Shown in pieces: positions 24,968 to 32,681 of a stretch of 64,000 nucleotides of DNA. The position numbers and the translations under genes are program-made. Source of the stretch: Rhizobium sp. C1. Its GTDB lineage: Bacteria; Pseudomonadota; Alphaproteobacteria; Rhizobiales; Rhizobiaceae. Positions within the stretch are counted from its first letter, which is position 1; each line of letters opens with the position of its first letter. Where the stretch lies: positions 166,170 to 230,169 of the forward strand of contig NZ_JAJNCY010000007.1 of NCBI RefSeq assembly GCF_021026335.1, written 5' to 3'. The notes under the pieces were generated by a model. The model was not told the origin of the DNA and searched no databases. It saw only the letters and a program-made list of their open reading frames with translations.

Positions 24968-24996
24968 TCTCTATCTTACGTTTACGTCAAGGTCAA
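24968..24996 (-). promoter_or_regulatory. Possible LiuR/MerR-type promoter-operator of etfBA
   Basis: On the minus strand TTGACC (24996-24991) and TAGAGA (24973-24968) are separated by 17 bases that contain TTGACGTAAACGTAA, a near-palindrome. Operators of MerR-family activators lie between -35 and -10 in this way, and LiuR, the regulator of branched-chain and fatty-acid catabolism in proteobacteria, recognises ACGTWAACGT-type sites. Distance to etfB is about 190 bases. The assignment to LiuR is inference from recalled consensus. Confidence 0.45.
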
Positions 24997-25062
24997 TAAT
25001 ATTCACGGCTGGATCAGCAGAGCCGTGAAATTCAGGAATGCGAAAAAATGTCCCGTCGCCGT

Positions 25063-25773
25063 TTACCGTATCGGTGGTCCGTTCTGTTCGGCGCCGCGGT
25101 CCAGAAGCGGTACGCCGGGCCTTTTCAGAAGGATCACGAGGATGGCACCCGCGACGATACCGCCGGTATGTGCGCCCCATGAGACCATGCCGCTATTGTC
25201 GGTCGCCAGCATGTAGAATTGTTCGCCAATCCACAAGAGAAGCGGGATGAAGGCGGGCAGGGGGAGCGGGATGCCGAAGAGCACGAGCGCCCAGACGCGG
25301 ACGCGCGGATGCAGCAGCACGTAGGCGGAAATAACCCCGGAGATCGCGCCCGATGCACCGATCAGCGGGATCTGCGATGTCGGGTCCGTCAGGCCGTGCA
25401 CCAGCGCGCCGAAGGCCGCGCAGGCAAGATAGAACACGGCATATCGAAAATGCCCGAGCGCATCTTCGACATTGTCGCCGAAGACAAAGAGGAAGAGCAG
25501 GTTCACCGCGATATGCATGAAGTCGATGTGGAAAAACGCATAGGTGACGAAGGTCGCCCAGGTCGGCACAAGCACGATGGATGGGTCGAGATGGTCGCCG
25601 TTGAAGAGCACGCCCGGGATGAAACCGAGCGCCATCTGGACTGTGTTCTGTTCGAGCACCGTTTCACGCCGCAAGACGATCCAGACGAGAATGTTGGCAA
25701 TAATCAGCGCATAATTCACGTAAGCGCGCTTGATGTATTTCAGGCCGTTCTGGTCGTGGATCGGCAGGAACAT
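25063..25773 (-). CDS. Rhomboid family intramembrane serine protease
   Basis: A 236-aa membrane protein with six to seven hydrophobic segments. The catalytic dyad is visible: Ser141 in GASGAISG and His202 in GAHTGG, and the HxxxN element appears as HIAVNLLFLFVFGD (His87, Asn91). It would cut substrates inside the membrane. The ATG at 25773 stands four bases after the stop of the cobalamin adenosyltransferase gene, so the two are cotranscribed with the small membrane-protein gene upstream. Confidence 0.93.
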   Translation of the reverse strand: MFLPIHDQNGLKYIKRAYVNYALIIANILVWIVLRRETVLEQNTVQMALGFIPGVLFNGDHLDPSIVLVPTWATFVTYAFFHIDFMHIAVNLLFLFVFGDNVEDALGHFRYAVFYLACAAFGALVHGLTDPTSQIPLIGASGAISGVISAYVLLHPRVRVWALVLFGIPLPLPAFIPLLLWIGEQFYMLATDNSGMVSWGAHTGGIVAGAILVILLKRPGVPLLDRGAEQNGPPIR

Positions 25774-25777
25774 GTGT

Positions 25778-26356
25778 CTATCTGTCCTTCCCCGGCACCC
25801 AGAGCACATCGCTGGCGCCGTTGTCGTTGGCGACGCGGGCGGCGACGAAGAGCAGGTCGGACAGGCGGTTGATGTAGCGCATTGCCGCCGGGTTGATGCC
25901 TCCATGCTCGCGCTGGTTCAGCGCCACCATCAGGCGCTCGGCGCGGCGGGACACCGTGCGGGCGACATGGAGCGCGGCAGAGGCCGGCGAACCGCCAGGC
26001 AGAACGAAGGATTTCAGCGGCTGAAGGCCGGCGTTCAGCGCATCGATGGCATGTTCGAGATCATCGACCTGCTTTTGCGTCACACGCAGCGGCTCATAGC
26101 CCAGTTCTTCCGGGGTGCCGGGGGAGGCGAGGTCGGCACCCAGATCGAAAAGCGCGTTCTGGATGGCGGCCAGGATCGGGTCGAGTTCAGGCATGTCTGC
26201 CGTCGACAGGCGCGCCACGCCGATGAAGGAATTGGTCTCATCGACCACGCCATAGGCTTCGACGCGCAGGTCGGTCTTCGAAACGCGGTCGCCGCCTGCA
26301 AGCCCGGTCGTGCCGTCGTCACCGGTGCGGGTATAGATCTTGTTCAGTTTTACCAT
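25778..26356 (-). CDS. Cob(I)alamin adenosyltransferase, PduO type
   Basis: A 192-aa enzyme that adenosylates cob(I)alamin with ATP to give coenzyme B12. The N-terminal ATP-binding segment KIYTRTGDDGTTGLAGGDRV, GVVDETNSFIGVA, and the catalytic helix VARTVSRRAERLMV are all present. Length is normal. It sits between a small twin-helix membrane protein gene (7 bases) and the rhomboid gene (4 bases), a grouping common in rhizobia. Confidence 0.95.
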   Translation of the reverse strand: MVKLNKIYTRTGDDGTTGLAGGDRVSKTDLRVEAYGVVDETNSFIGVARLSTADMPELDPILAAIQNALFDLGADLASPGTPEELGYEPLRVTQKQVDDLEHAIDALNAGLQPLKSFVLPGGSPASAALHVARTVSRRAERLMVALNQREHGGINPAAMRYINRLSDLLFVAARVANDNGASDVLWVPGKDR

Positions 26357-26362
26357 GTCGTA

Positions 26363-26560
26363 TCAGCGGCCTCCGCCGGTCAGCCAAAGCGTCAGCATGA
26401 TCAGCGCGACCGCGATCGCCTGAAGCGCCACGCGCATCTGCATCAGTTTGTTGGATGTGTTGCCGCTGCCGCCTTTCAGGAGGTTCCAAAGGCCCCGGAT
26501 GAGGACGAGGGCGGTGGCGACCATGAAAATGATCGCCAGAATATAGGTGAATCCCCCCAT
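26363..26560 (-). CDS. Small twin-transmembrane protein, HIG1-like
   Basis: A 65-aa protein made of two hydrophobic helices (about residues 5-25 and 43-61) joined by a basic loop (KGGSGNTSNKLMQMR). This is the layout of the HIG_1_N twin-transmembrane proteins of alphaproteobacteria, related to mitochondrial HIG1 respiratory supercomplex factors. A role in the respiratory chain is inferred from that relation only. It is first in the operon with the adenosyltransferase and rhomboid genes. Confidence 0.85.
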   Translation of the reverse strand: MGGFTYILAIIFMVATALVLIRGLWNLLKGGSGNTSNKLMQMRVALQAIAVALIMLTLWLTGGGR

Positions 26561-26582
26561 GATGTTTCCTTTTTCGCGGCGT

Positions 26583-27413
26583 TCAGCCGACTCTTGTGAT
26601 CAGTCTGTAAAACATATCCGCAGGAAGCAGCTTTTTCAAAAGCATTCCCTGTTTTGCCACTGTGGTTACGGGATAGTGCGCCTTTGGATTGGCTGAGGTG
26701 AGCGCTTTTTCAAGAACCGCCATCACGGCCTCCGGCCCGAGCTTGCCTTTCGCGCGGCGTTCGCCTTTCAAGCGGCCGAGCTGGCGCTCGTAGGAGGCGG
26801 CGTGAACCGAGTTGTGATAATCGATGTTGGCGAGAAACTTTTCCAGCGCGGTGGCGAGAAAACGCGACTCGATGGGGCCCGGTTCGATCAGCGAGACATG
26901 GATGCCTGTTCCGGCAAGCTCCATCCGCAGCGTGATGGACAAGCCTTCGAGGGCGAATTTGGAGGCCGTATAGGCGCCGCGATAGGGCGCGGGGACGACG
27001 CCGAGGATCGAGGAGCATTGGACGATCCTGCCATGGCCCTGTCTGCGCATGACCGGGACGATCAGACGGGTGAGTTCATGCCAGCCGAAGAAATTGGCAT
27101 CGAACTGAGCCTTCAGCACCTCCACCGTCAGGTCTTCGACCGCGCCCGTCTGGCCATAAGCGCCATTGTTGAAGAGGGCGTCGAGCGTGCCGCCAGTTCT
27201 GGCCGTCACATCGGCGACGAGGCGGCGGATGCTGCCGAGATCGGCATAATCCATCAGGAAGGTCTCTATGCCGGCGGCCTCAAGGCGCGCGCGATCCTCT
27301 TCATGCCGGACGGTGGCAAAGACGCGCCAGCCTTTTTCCCGAAGTGCACGGGCGCAAAATGCACCGATGCCTGTGGAACTGCCGGTGATGAGAATCGTTT
27401 TGCCAGATGTCAT
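26583..27413 (-). CDS. Short-chain dehydrogenase/reductase
   Basis: A 276-aa classical SDR. It has TGSSTGIG (cofactor loop, about residues 9-16), NNGAYG in place of NNAG, catalytic Ser in QCSSILG and Tyr-x-x-x-Lys in AYTASKFALEG. The C-terminus (LPADMFYRLITRVG) resembles SDRs acting on lipids or steroids, but the substrate is unknown. The ATG at 27413 (MTSGKTILITG) is preferred over one 12 codons upstream because it has AGGAA at a good distance. Confidence 0.9.
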   Translation of the reverse strand: MTSGKTILITGSSTGIGAFCARALREKGWRVFATVRHEEDRARLEAAGIETFLMDYADLGSIRRLVADVTARTGGTLDALFNNGAYGQTGAVEDLTVEVLKAQFDANFFGWHELTRLIVPVMRRQGHGRIVQCSSILGVVPAPYRGAYTASKFALEGLSITLRMELAGTGIHVSLIEPGPIESRFLATALEKFLANIDYHNSVHAASYERQLGRLKGERRAKGKLGPEAVMAVLEKALTSANPKAHYPVTTVAKQGMLLKKLLPADMFYRLITRVG

Positions 27414-27472
27414 GGAGGGTTCCTGTACAAACTCATCTGCATTTCCCATATTCGAGAAGGTGACGCAACGAG

Positions 27473-28471
27473 ATGGCCACGGTTCGCAAAGCTGAGCGCA
27501 TCACCACAGAAGAAGACGGGGGTCCGGTGCGGATATTTGGGAAGTTGATCTACAGGGTGCTTTATGACGCGCTCTACCACTTCACCGACGATGACGGCTG
27601 GGCCATGGCGAGCCACGTGGCGCTCTCGTCGCTGCTGGCGATCTTCCCGTTCCTCATCTTCGGCACGACGCTCGCGACCTTTCTGGGTGCGAAGGAATTT
27701 GCCGAAACGGCCGTGCATCTCATCTTCGATACCTGGCCCGAGACGATTGCCGAGCCGATCGCCAAGGAGGTCGTGCAGGTTCTGACCATCCCGCATGGCG
27801 GGCTGCTGACCGTCTCGGTTCTGGCTGCGGCCTACTTCGCCTCCAACGGCATCGAGGCGCTGCGCATCTCGCTCAATCGCGCCTATCGCGTTCACGAGAT
27901 GCGCCCCTGGTACATCACCCGTGCGATCAGCCTGATCTATGTTCTCGCCGCGGTGCTGGCGCTGGCAGCCGTCAGCGTGTTTCTCGTCGTCGTGCCGCTA
28001 GCGGCCGGCTATGTCGAAGGCTGGCTTCCATGGACCGCGACGATCATCAATCTGATCGAGAGCTGGCGTGTCTGGGGCACAATCATCGTGCTGACCGCAG
28101 CCCTCTTCATCGTCCATCTCTACATGCCGGCGGGGCGGCGGCGTCTCATTCAGGTCGTTCCGGGCATTGCCTTCACGCTGATCGCCTGGGCGCTTTCGGC
28201 CTATGTCTTTGCCTATTACATCTCGACCTTTGCCAATTATACCCGCACCTATGCGGGTCTCGCCTCGATCATGATCGTGCTGGTGTTTCTTTACATGACC
28301 GGCGTGATCTTCATCATCGGAGGCGAGATCAATGCCGCCATGATGAAGTTCAGGGTGTTCCGCATGTTTGGCCGGTCCGGTTTTCGGTCATTGCCCGAGA
28401 TCGCTGATTCAGAGCCCCACGCGGCGGCGAATGTCGAGGGGCGAAACACCGGCCGCGCGCAGCGCCGCTAG
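27473..28471 (+). CDS. YihY/BrkB-family inner-membrane protein
   Basis: A 332-aa polytopic membrane protein with the family's hallmarks: an N-terminal amphipathic part (GWAMASHVALSSLLAIFPFL), the YFASNGIEALRISLNRAY block, and a C-terminal YTRTYAGLASIMIVLVFLYM segment. The family was once called ribonuclease BN by error; its function is unknown. Its last 63 bases overlap the end of the convergent GluQRS gene. Confidence 0.92.
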   Translation: MATVRKAERITTEEDGGPVRIFGKLIYRVLYDALYHFTDDDGWAMASHVALSSLLAIFPFLIFGTTLATFLGAKEFAETAVHLIFDTWPETIAEPIAKEVVQVLTIPHGGLLTVSVLAAAYFASNGIEALRISLNRAYRVHEMRPWYITRAISLIYVLAAVLALAAVSVFLVVVPLAAGYVEGWLPWTATIINLIESWRVWGTIIVLTAALFIVHLYMPAGRRRLIQVVPGIAFTLIAWALSAYVFAYYISTFANYTRTYAGLASIMIVLVFLYMTGVIFIIGGEINAAMMKFRVFRMFGRSGFRSLPEIADSEPHAAANVEGRNTGRAQRR

Positions 28472-29293
28472 CGCGGTGTCGCCCTGGCTCTTCGAGAGCT
28501 TGCGGCCGTCCGTGTCAAGGATCAGGCGGTGGTGATGGTAGACAGGTGCTGGAAGGCCGAGCAGGTTTTGCAGCAGCCGGTGAACCGGTGTGGCGGCGAA
28601 AAGATCAAGGCCGCGCACGACATGCGTCACGCCCTGAAGCGCATCGTCCACCACAACAGACAGGTGATAGCTCGATGGGGCATCCCAGCGCCAGAGCATC
28701 ACATCGCCCCACAGGGCTGGATCGAGCGCCAGCGTACCGGCACAGGCCGGACCCGTTTCAACAAAGGATGGCGTTTCGCCGGCTTCGGCAAGCGCTTTTG
28801 CCATGTCGAGCCGCCAGACATGCTGATCGCCGGCGGCAATGCGGGCGGCGGCTTCGGCTTGCGGACTGGCCTTGTCGATTGGCGGATAGAGCGGCGCACC
28901 GTCGGGATCTCGCGGCCAATCCCGGCCCGCCGCCTCGTGGTCCGCGACATAGCGCTTGACCTCGCCGCGGCTCATGAAGGCCGGATAGACGAGGCCGATG
29001 GCCTTCAATCTGTCCAGTGCAGCGCGATAGTCCTCGGTATGTTCCGACTGGCGGCGCACGGGGCGCTCGTATGCGATGCCGAGCCAGGCAAGGTCATCAT
29101 GGATCGACTGTTCGTATTCGGGACGGCAGCGGGTAATATCGATGTCCTCGATGCGCAGCAGAAGGCGCCCCCCGGCGGCCTTCGCCATCTCGTCGTTGAG
29201 AAGGGCTGAAAGGGCGTGGCCGAGATGCAGATAGCCGTTGGGGCTTGGAGCGAAGCGGAAAACGGGTGGCATGATCGCGGGCTTTTCAGGCAT
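28409..29293 (-). CDS. gluQ: Glutamyl-queuosine tRNA(Asp) synthetase
   Basis: A 294-aa truncated glutamyl-tRNA synthetase-like enzyme that attaches glutamate to queuosine-34 of tRNA-Asp. The class I signatures are present (FRFAPSPNGYLHLGHALSAL for HIGH; KLSKS for KMSKS), and the anticodon-binding domain of GluRS is missing, as expected. The cysteines of the zinc site in the E. coli enzyme are replaced (PAFMSRGEV), so this version should be zinc-free. An alternative start at Met8 is possible. It overlaps the convergent YihY gene by 63 bases. Confidence 0.92.
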   Translation of the reverse strand: MPEKPAIMPPVFRFAPSPNGYLHLGHALSALLNDEMAKAAGGRLLLRIEDIDITRCRPEYEQSIHDDLAWLGIAYERPVRRQSEHTEDYRAALDRLKAIGLVYPAFMSRGEVKRYVADHEAAGRDWPRDPDGAPLYPPIDKASPQAEAAARIAAGDQHVWRLDMAKALAEAGETPSFVETGPACAGTLALDPALWGDVMLWRWDAPSSYHLSVVVDDALQGVTHVVRGLDLFAATPVHRLLQNLLGLPAPVYHHHRLILDTDGRKLSKSQGDTALAALRAAGVSPLDIRRRVGL

Positions 29294-29337
29294 AGCGTTT
29301 CATTTCAGAAATTTTGGGCGGTGCCAAGGAGGGTGTG

Positions 29338-29985
29338 GTGAAGCCGATCACCTGCGAAGCCGACGTTGCGGCAGGGCTCGAGGCGCTTGTGGTGCTCGAT
29401 CCGCGGCTCGCCGATATCGTGGTGCATGCCGGGCCGGTTCCGCTGCGGCTTCAGCCTGCCGGCTATGCGGGATTGGCGGAAATCGTAGTTTCGCAAATGG
29501 TCTCCAAGGCCTCGGCGTCGGCGATCTGGGGCCGACTTGCAGTGCGGCTTGACGGCGAGGTGGGGGCTGCTGGCGTTATGGCGCTCGGCGCTGACGGCCT
29601 ATTCTCCGTCGGCCTTTCGCGCGCCAAAGCCTCGACACTGCTCGCGATCGCGGATGCGGAACTTGCCGGGCAGCTGGATCTGCAGGGCGTCTGCCGGCTG
29701 GAAATCTCGCAGGCGATGGCGCATCTGACGGCCATCAAGGGCGTCGGGCCGTGGACGGCGGAGGTTTATCTGATGTTCTGCGCCGGCCATCCGGATATCT
29801 TCCCTGTCGGGGATATTGCGCTGGTCCATGCAGTGCACCACGCCTTTGCGCATGAAGCAAAGCTGAACGGTCGCAGGCTGGCGAGTTTTGCCGAATGCTG
29901 GTCGCCGTGGCGATCTGTCGCAGCGCGACTCTTCTGGGCCTTTTATTCCCGGCAGGTGCGGCGCGCTGCCGACCCCTTGGGCTGA
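29338..29985 (+). CDS. DNA-3-methyladenine glycosylase II (AlkA-type HhH-GPD)
   Basis: A 215-aa base-excision glycosylase removing alkylated purines. The helix-hairpin-helix is LTAIKGVGPWTAEVYLMF and the catalytic Asp follows in IFPVGDIALVHAV. The iron-sulfur cluster cysteines of endonuclease III are absent. The N-terminal domain of E. coli AlkA is missing, which is normal for this short branch. GTG at 29338 is chosen since AGGAGG ends five bases before it; an in-frame TTG at 29314 is less likely. Confidence 0.92.
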   Translation: MKPITCEADVAAGLEALVVLDPRLADIVVHAGPVPLRLQPAGYAGLAEIVVSQMVSKASASAIWGRLAVRLDGEVGAAGVMALGADGLFSVGLSRAKASTLLAIADAELAGQLDLQGVCRLEISQAMAHLTAIKGVGPWTAEVYLMFCAGHPDIFPVGDIALVHAVHHAFAHEAKLNGRRLASFAECWSPWRSVAARLFWAFYSRQVRRAADPLG

Positions 29986-30112
29986 GCGTCTCTTGCGCTG
30001 GCGCAAGCCACGGGAAAGCGATGTAATTCCGGCTTTTTGCGGGGGCTTCACAATAGCGTCAAAACAAGCCTAGTATAGGAAGTGAAGATGCCGAATCGAT
30101 CAGGAGAACGCC

Positions 30113-30670
30113 TTGACGATTGCAGTCTCACCGCAGTCCTTGCCCGCGCTGGTGCTCAACGCGGATTACAGGCCACTGAGTTATTATCCCTTGTCGCTGT
30201 GGTCCTGGCAGGACGCGATCAAGGCGGTCTTTCTTGACCGCGTGAACATCATCGCGGAATACGATCATGCCGTCTCGTCGCCGAGCTTCTCGATGCGGTT
30301 GCCAAGCGTTGTCTGCCTGAAAAGTTATGTGAAGCCGGCGCGCTATCCCGCATTCACGCGCTTCAACGTGTTCCTGCGCGACAAGTTCGAATGCCAGTAT
30401 TGCGGGTCGGAGGACGAACTCACCTTCGACCACCTGATCCCGCGCGCCCATGGCGGCGAGACCCGCTGGGACAATATCGTGACGGCCTGCGCGCCCTGCA
30501 ATCTGCGCAAGGGCTCCAAGCTGCCGCATCAGGCCAACATGCATCCGCGCCAGAAGCCCTGGCATCCGACGGTGCAGGAGCTGCACAATAATGGCCGCTT
30601 CTTCCCGCCGAACTATCTGCATGAAAGCTGGATCGACTATCTCTATTGGGACAGCGAACTCCAACCCTGA
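30113..30670 (+). CDS. HNH endonuclease family protein
   Basis: A 185-aa protein with a complete HNH core: CQYCG, then TFDHLIPRAHGG, WDNIVTAC and PCNLRKG, i.e. two CxxC pairs for zinc around a DH...N...  active site. The N-terminal half (LVLNADYRPLSYYPLSLWSW) is conserved in a widespread chromosomal group whose function is not established; it is not next to restriction or phage genes here. Translation starts at TTG with AGGAG six bases upstream. Its stop codon touches a large palindrome. Confidence 0.92.
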   Translation: MTIAVSPQSLPALVLNADYRPLSYYPLSLWSWQDAIKAVFLDRVNIIAEYDHAVSSPSFSMRLPSVVCLKSYVKPARYPAFTRFNVFLRDKFECQYCGSEDELTFDHLIPRAHGGETRWDNIVTACAPCNLRKGSKLPHQANMHPRQKPWHPTVQELHNNGRFFPPNYLHESWIDYLYWDSELQP

Positions 30671-30810
30671 TTTCAGATATAAATCCGCCGGGATGGCCTG
30701 CAAACGGCGCTGCCTGCGCTTCCGGTGCTCACGTACCTTCAAGTACGCTGCGCTCCGGCTCCCGGCAGCACCGTTTTCGACTCATCCCGACGAATTTCCG
30801 ATCTGAAATC
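30669..30810. repeat. 142-bp imperfect palindrome (rhizobial intergenic repeat)
   Basis: The ends are perfect inverted repeats (GATTTCAGAT, 30669-30678; ATCTGAAATC, 30801-30810), the similarity continues inward through CGGGATG, and the exact centre is CGTACCTTCAAGTACG (732-747 of this kilobase). The element begins inside the stop codon of the HNH gene and ends 27 bases before the convergent dsbB-like stop. It would fold into one long hairpin in RNA from either strand. Confidence 0.75.
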
Positions 30811-30836
30811 GGCACCGTTGGCGCGAATTTGAAGCC

Positions 30837-31355
30837 TTACCCTTTGCGGCGGATACCCCACGCCGCGACGCCGGCGATGATGAGGCTCGCAACGACATTC
30901 CAGCCGGCGAAGGAGAGGCCAAGGACGCGCAGGGCCGCTTCGGTGCAGGACGGGCCATGGACGGAATTGAGGTCGCTCAGCAGGTTGCCGGCGTCCTTGG
31001 TCACGGCGTTGACCGGGGTCGAGCAGGTCGATGGGCCAGGCCAGAAGCTCCATTCGGCGCCGGCATGGTAAGTGCCGAGCCCCGCGCCGATCAGCATGGC
31101 GATCATCACGATGGCGATCAGCGCCTTGACGATCCATTTCGGCATGTTGATGAGCGCCGCGATGGCAGCAACGATCGCGACGGGGATCGCATAGTAATAG
31201 GGCTCGCGCTCCATGTAGCAGAGCGCGCACGGGATATAGCCGCCGATATACTGGAAGCCGAGCGCCGTTCCGACAGTCGCCGCCATGGCCACTGCCAGCA
31301 GGATTGCAGGAAGAAACTGGGGCTTTGCGGACGCGTTCATGGTTTTGCCGATCAT
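30837..31355 (-). CDS. Disulfide bond formation protein, DsbB family
   Basis: A 172-aa inner-membrane protein with four helices. The first periplasmic loop has the quinone-linked pair Cys43-x-x-Cys46 (YIPCALCYMEREPYYYA). Further cysteines in GPSTCSTP and HGPSCTE give the second pair. It would reoxidise a DsbA-like thiol oxidase and hand electrons to ubiquinone. The ATG overlaps the YqaA-like gene stop by four bases, so the two membrane proteins are coupled. Confidence 0.92.
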   Translation of the reverse strand: MIGKTMNASAKPQFLPAILLAVAMAATVGTALGFQYIGGYIPCALCYMEREPYYYAIPVAIVAAIAALINMPKWIVKALIAIVMIAMLIGAGLGTYHAGAEWSFWPGPSTCSTPVNAVTKDAGNLLSDLNSVHGPSCTEAALRVLGLSFAGWNVVASLIIAGVAAWGIRRKG

Positions 31356-31948
31356 GAGGATGCGTGCAGGTAATGCAGCACGAGATAGAGAAGGATCAGG
31401 ATGGCGGCGATCACGCCGGCGATCAGGCCGAGCCGCTTTTCGATGAATTCGCGGATTGGCTCGCCGTAGATCTTCAGGAGCGCGGCCAGCAGGAAGAAGC
31501 GGGCGCCGCGCGCTACGATTGCAGTCATGATGAAGAGGCCGAGATTGACATTTGCGACGCCGGCCAGGATCGTCACGACCTTGATCGGCGGCAGATGGGC
31601 AAGGCCGGACGTGATCAGAAGCAGCACGATCATGCCGAAGCCGGTCTCGGTCTTCAGCCGCTCGAAGGTCTCCAGCTTGCCGTAGAACTCAAGCACCGGC
31701 TTGGCCACCGCCTCGAAGGCATAGTGTCCGATATACCAGCCCAGAATGCCGCCAAGCACGGAGAAGACCGTTGCGACGAGAGCATAGCGCCAGGCGCGCT
31801 CAGGCCGGGCCAGCGCCATCGGCAGGAAGAGAACGTCGGCCGGAACGAGGAAGAACGAGCTTTCGACGAAGGCGATGATGGCAAGCCAGACTTCTGCACT
31901 CTTCTTCCCGGCCAGCGAGATCGTCCAATCATAAAGTCTGCGGAGCAT
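31352..31948 (-). CDS. YqaA-family membrane protein (DedA/VTT superfamily)
   Basis: A 198-aa membrane protein of the YqaA group, with a VTT-type core: AFVESSFFLVPADVLFLPMALARP, then GGILGWYIGH, and a re-entrant segment LLITSGLAHLPPIKVVTILAG. DedA relatives are tied to polyprenyl or phospholipid movement; this group's function is unproven. The ATG at 31948 has GAAGGAC upstream; 19 extra codons in a longer frame were dropped. It is coupled to the DsbB-like gene. Confidence 0.9.
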   Translation of the reverse strand: MLRRLYDWTISLAGKKSAEVWLAIIAFVESSFFLVPADVLFLPMALARPERAWRYALVATVFSVLGGILGWYIGHYAFEAVAKPVLEFYGKLETFERLKTETGFGMIVLLLITSGLAHLPPIKVVTILAGVANVNLGLFIMTAIVARGARFFLLAALLKIYGEPIREFIEKRLGLIAGVIAAILILLYLVLHYLHASS

Positions 31949-32165
31949 GGAAGTCCTTCGCGGGTTCGCCCGGCGGCGCGCGTTTGCGGTTTTGCTGTGC
32001 TGCAATAGCGGGCTTTGGACGGTCTGTAAATTCGGCTGCCGTTCAACTGTTTGTCAAATCGGAAGCGAATGGCAGCTGTGTGACGACATTTTCCGGTTGA
32101 CCGGCGATAGGCTGTCCGTATAGTCCGGCGCGTCCGCGGCCATGCTTTGCCTGGTTTGCGGCAAT

Positions 32166-32250
32166 GCCCCATTGGCGGAATTGGTAGACGCGCTCGACTC
32201 AAAATCGAGTTCCGCAAGGAGTGCTGGTTCGACCCCGGCATGGGGCACCA
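32166..32250 (+). tRNA. tRNA-Leu (CAA)
   Basis: Eighty-five nucleotides fold as a class II tRNA: acceptor GCCCCAT/ATGGGGC, anticodon stem CTCGA/TCGAG with loop CTCAAAA (anticodon CAA, reading UUG), a variable arm, and T loop GTTCGAC. CCA is encoded (32248-32250). No integrase adjoins it. Confidence 0.95.
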
Positions 32251-32286
32251 CTGGCTTTCACCCCCGAGGCTCAAGGTGCGTTTTTG

Positions 32287-32601
32287 ATGCAGAATGTTGC
32301 GATGATGGTCCTGCTTTCCGTTATCGCGCTGGCGTTGATCAGTGGCCTTTTCGTGTTTCTCGGCATGGGCTGGAAGTCGCTGATTGCGGGCTCTGTCCTC
32401 TATCTGCTCTTCGGGGGCTTCGTGGCGATGGCTCAGTTTGCCGGCGCCGGCGGATGCCCGACCTGGCGCACCGACGGCGTGATGATCCCGATATTGGCGT
32501 GGCCAGGGGACTTTTATGTGAACGTTGTGACGGGGGATATTTCCGCGCGGCGCTACCTGATCCCCCGCACCTGCGAGCTGCCCGCCTCCACAGCCGGTTG
32601 A
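32287..32601 (+). CDS. Hypothetical small membrane protein
   Basis: A 104-aa protein that I do not recognise. It has two hydrophobic helices (about residues 5-28 and 31-52), then a soluble tail with two cysteines (AGGCPTWRTDG and IPRTCELPAS) that could form a disulfide if periplasmic. It begins 37 bases after tRNA-Leu and precedes the ArnT-like gene by 81 bases, so it may share its transcript with either. Confidence 0.65.
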   Translation: MQNVAMMVLLSVIALALISGLFVFLGMGWKSLIAGSVLYLLFGGFVAMAQFAGAGGCPTWRTDGVMIPILAWPGDFYVNVVTGDISARRYLIPRTCELPASTAG

Positions 32602-32681
32602 CAGCTTTTCCTTCCAATTTCCACGATGGCGCACTAAAAGACCGCCGGACGCCGCATGCGGCACAGACTTTTGAGGTTTAG

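Noticed and set aside
30113..30670. HNH gene as part of a restriction or anti-phage system
   Set aside because: No methyltransferase, specificity subunit or defence gene is near it, and the protein is a common chromosomal type in core surroundings.
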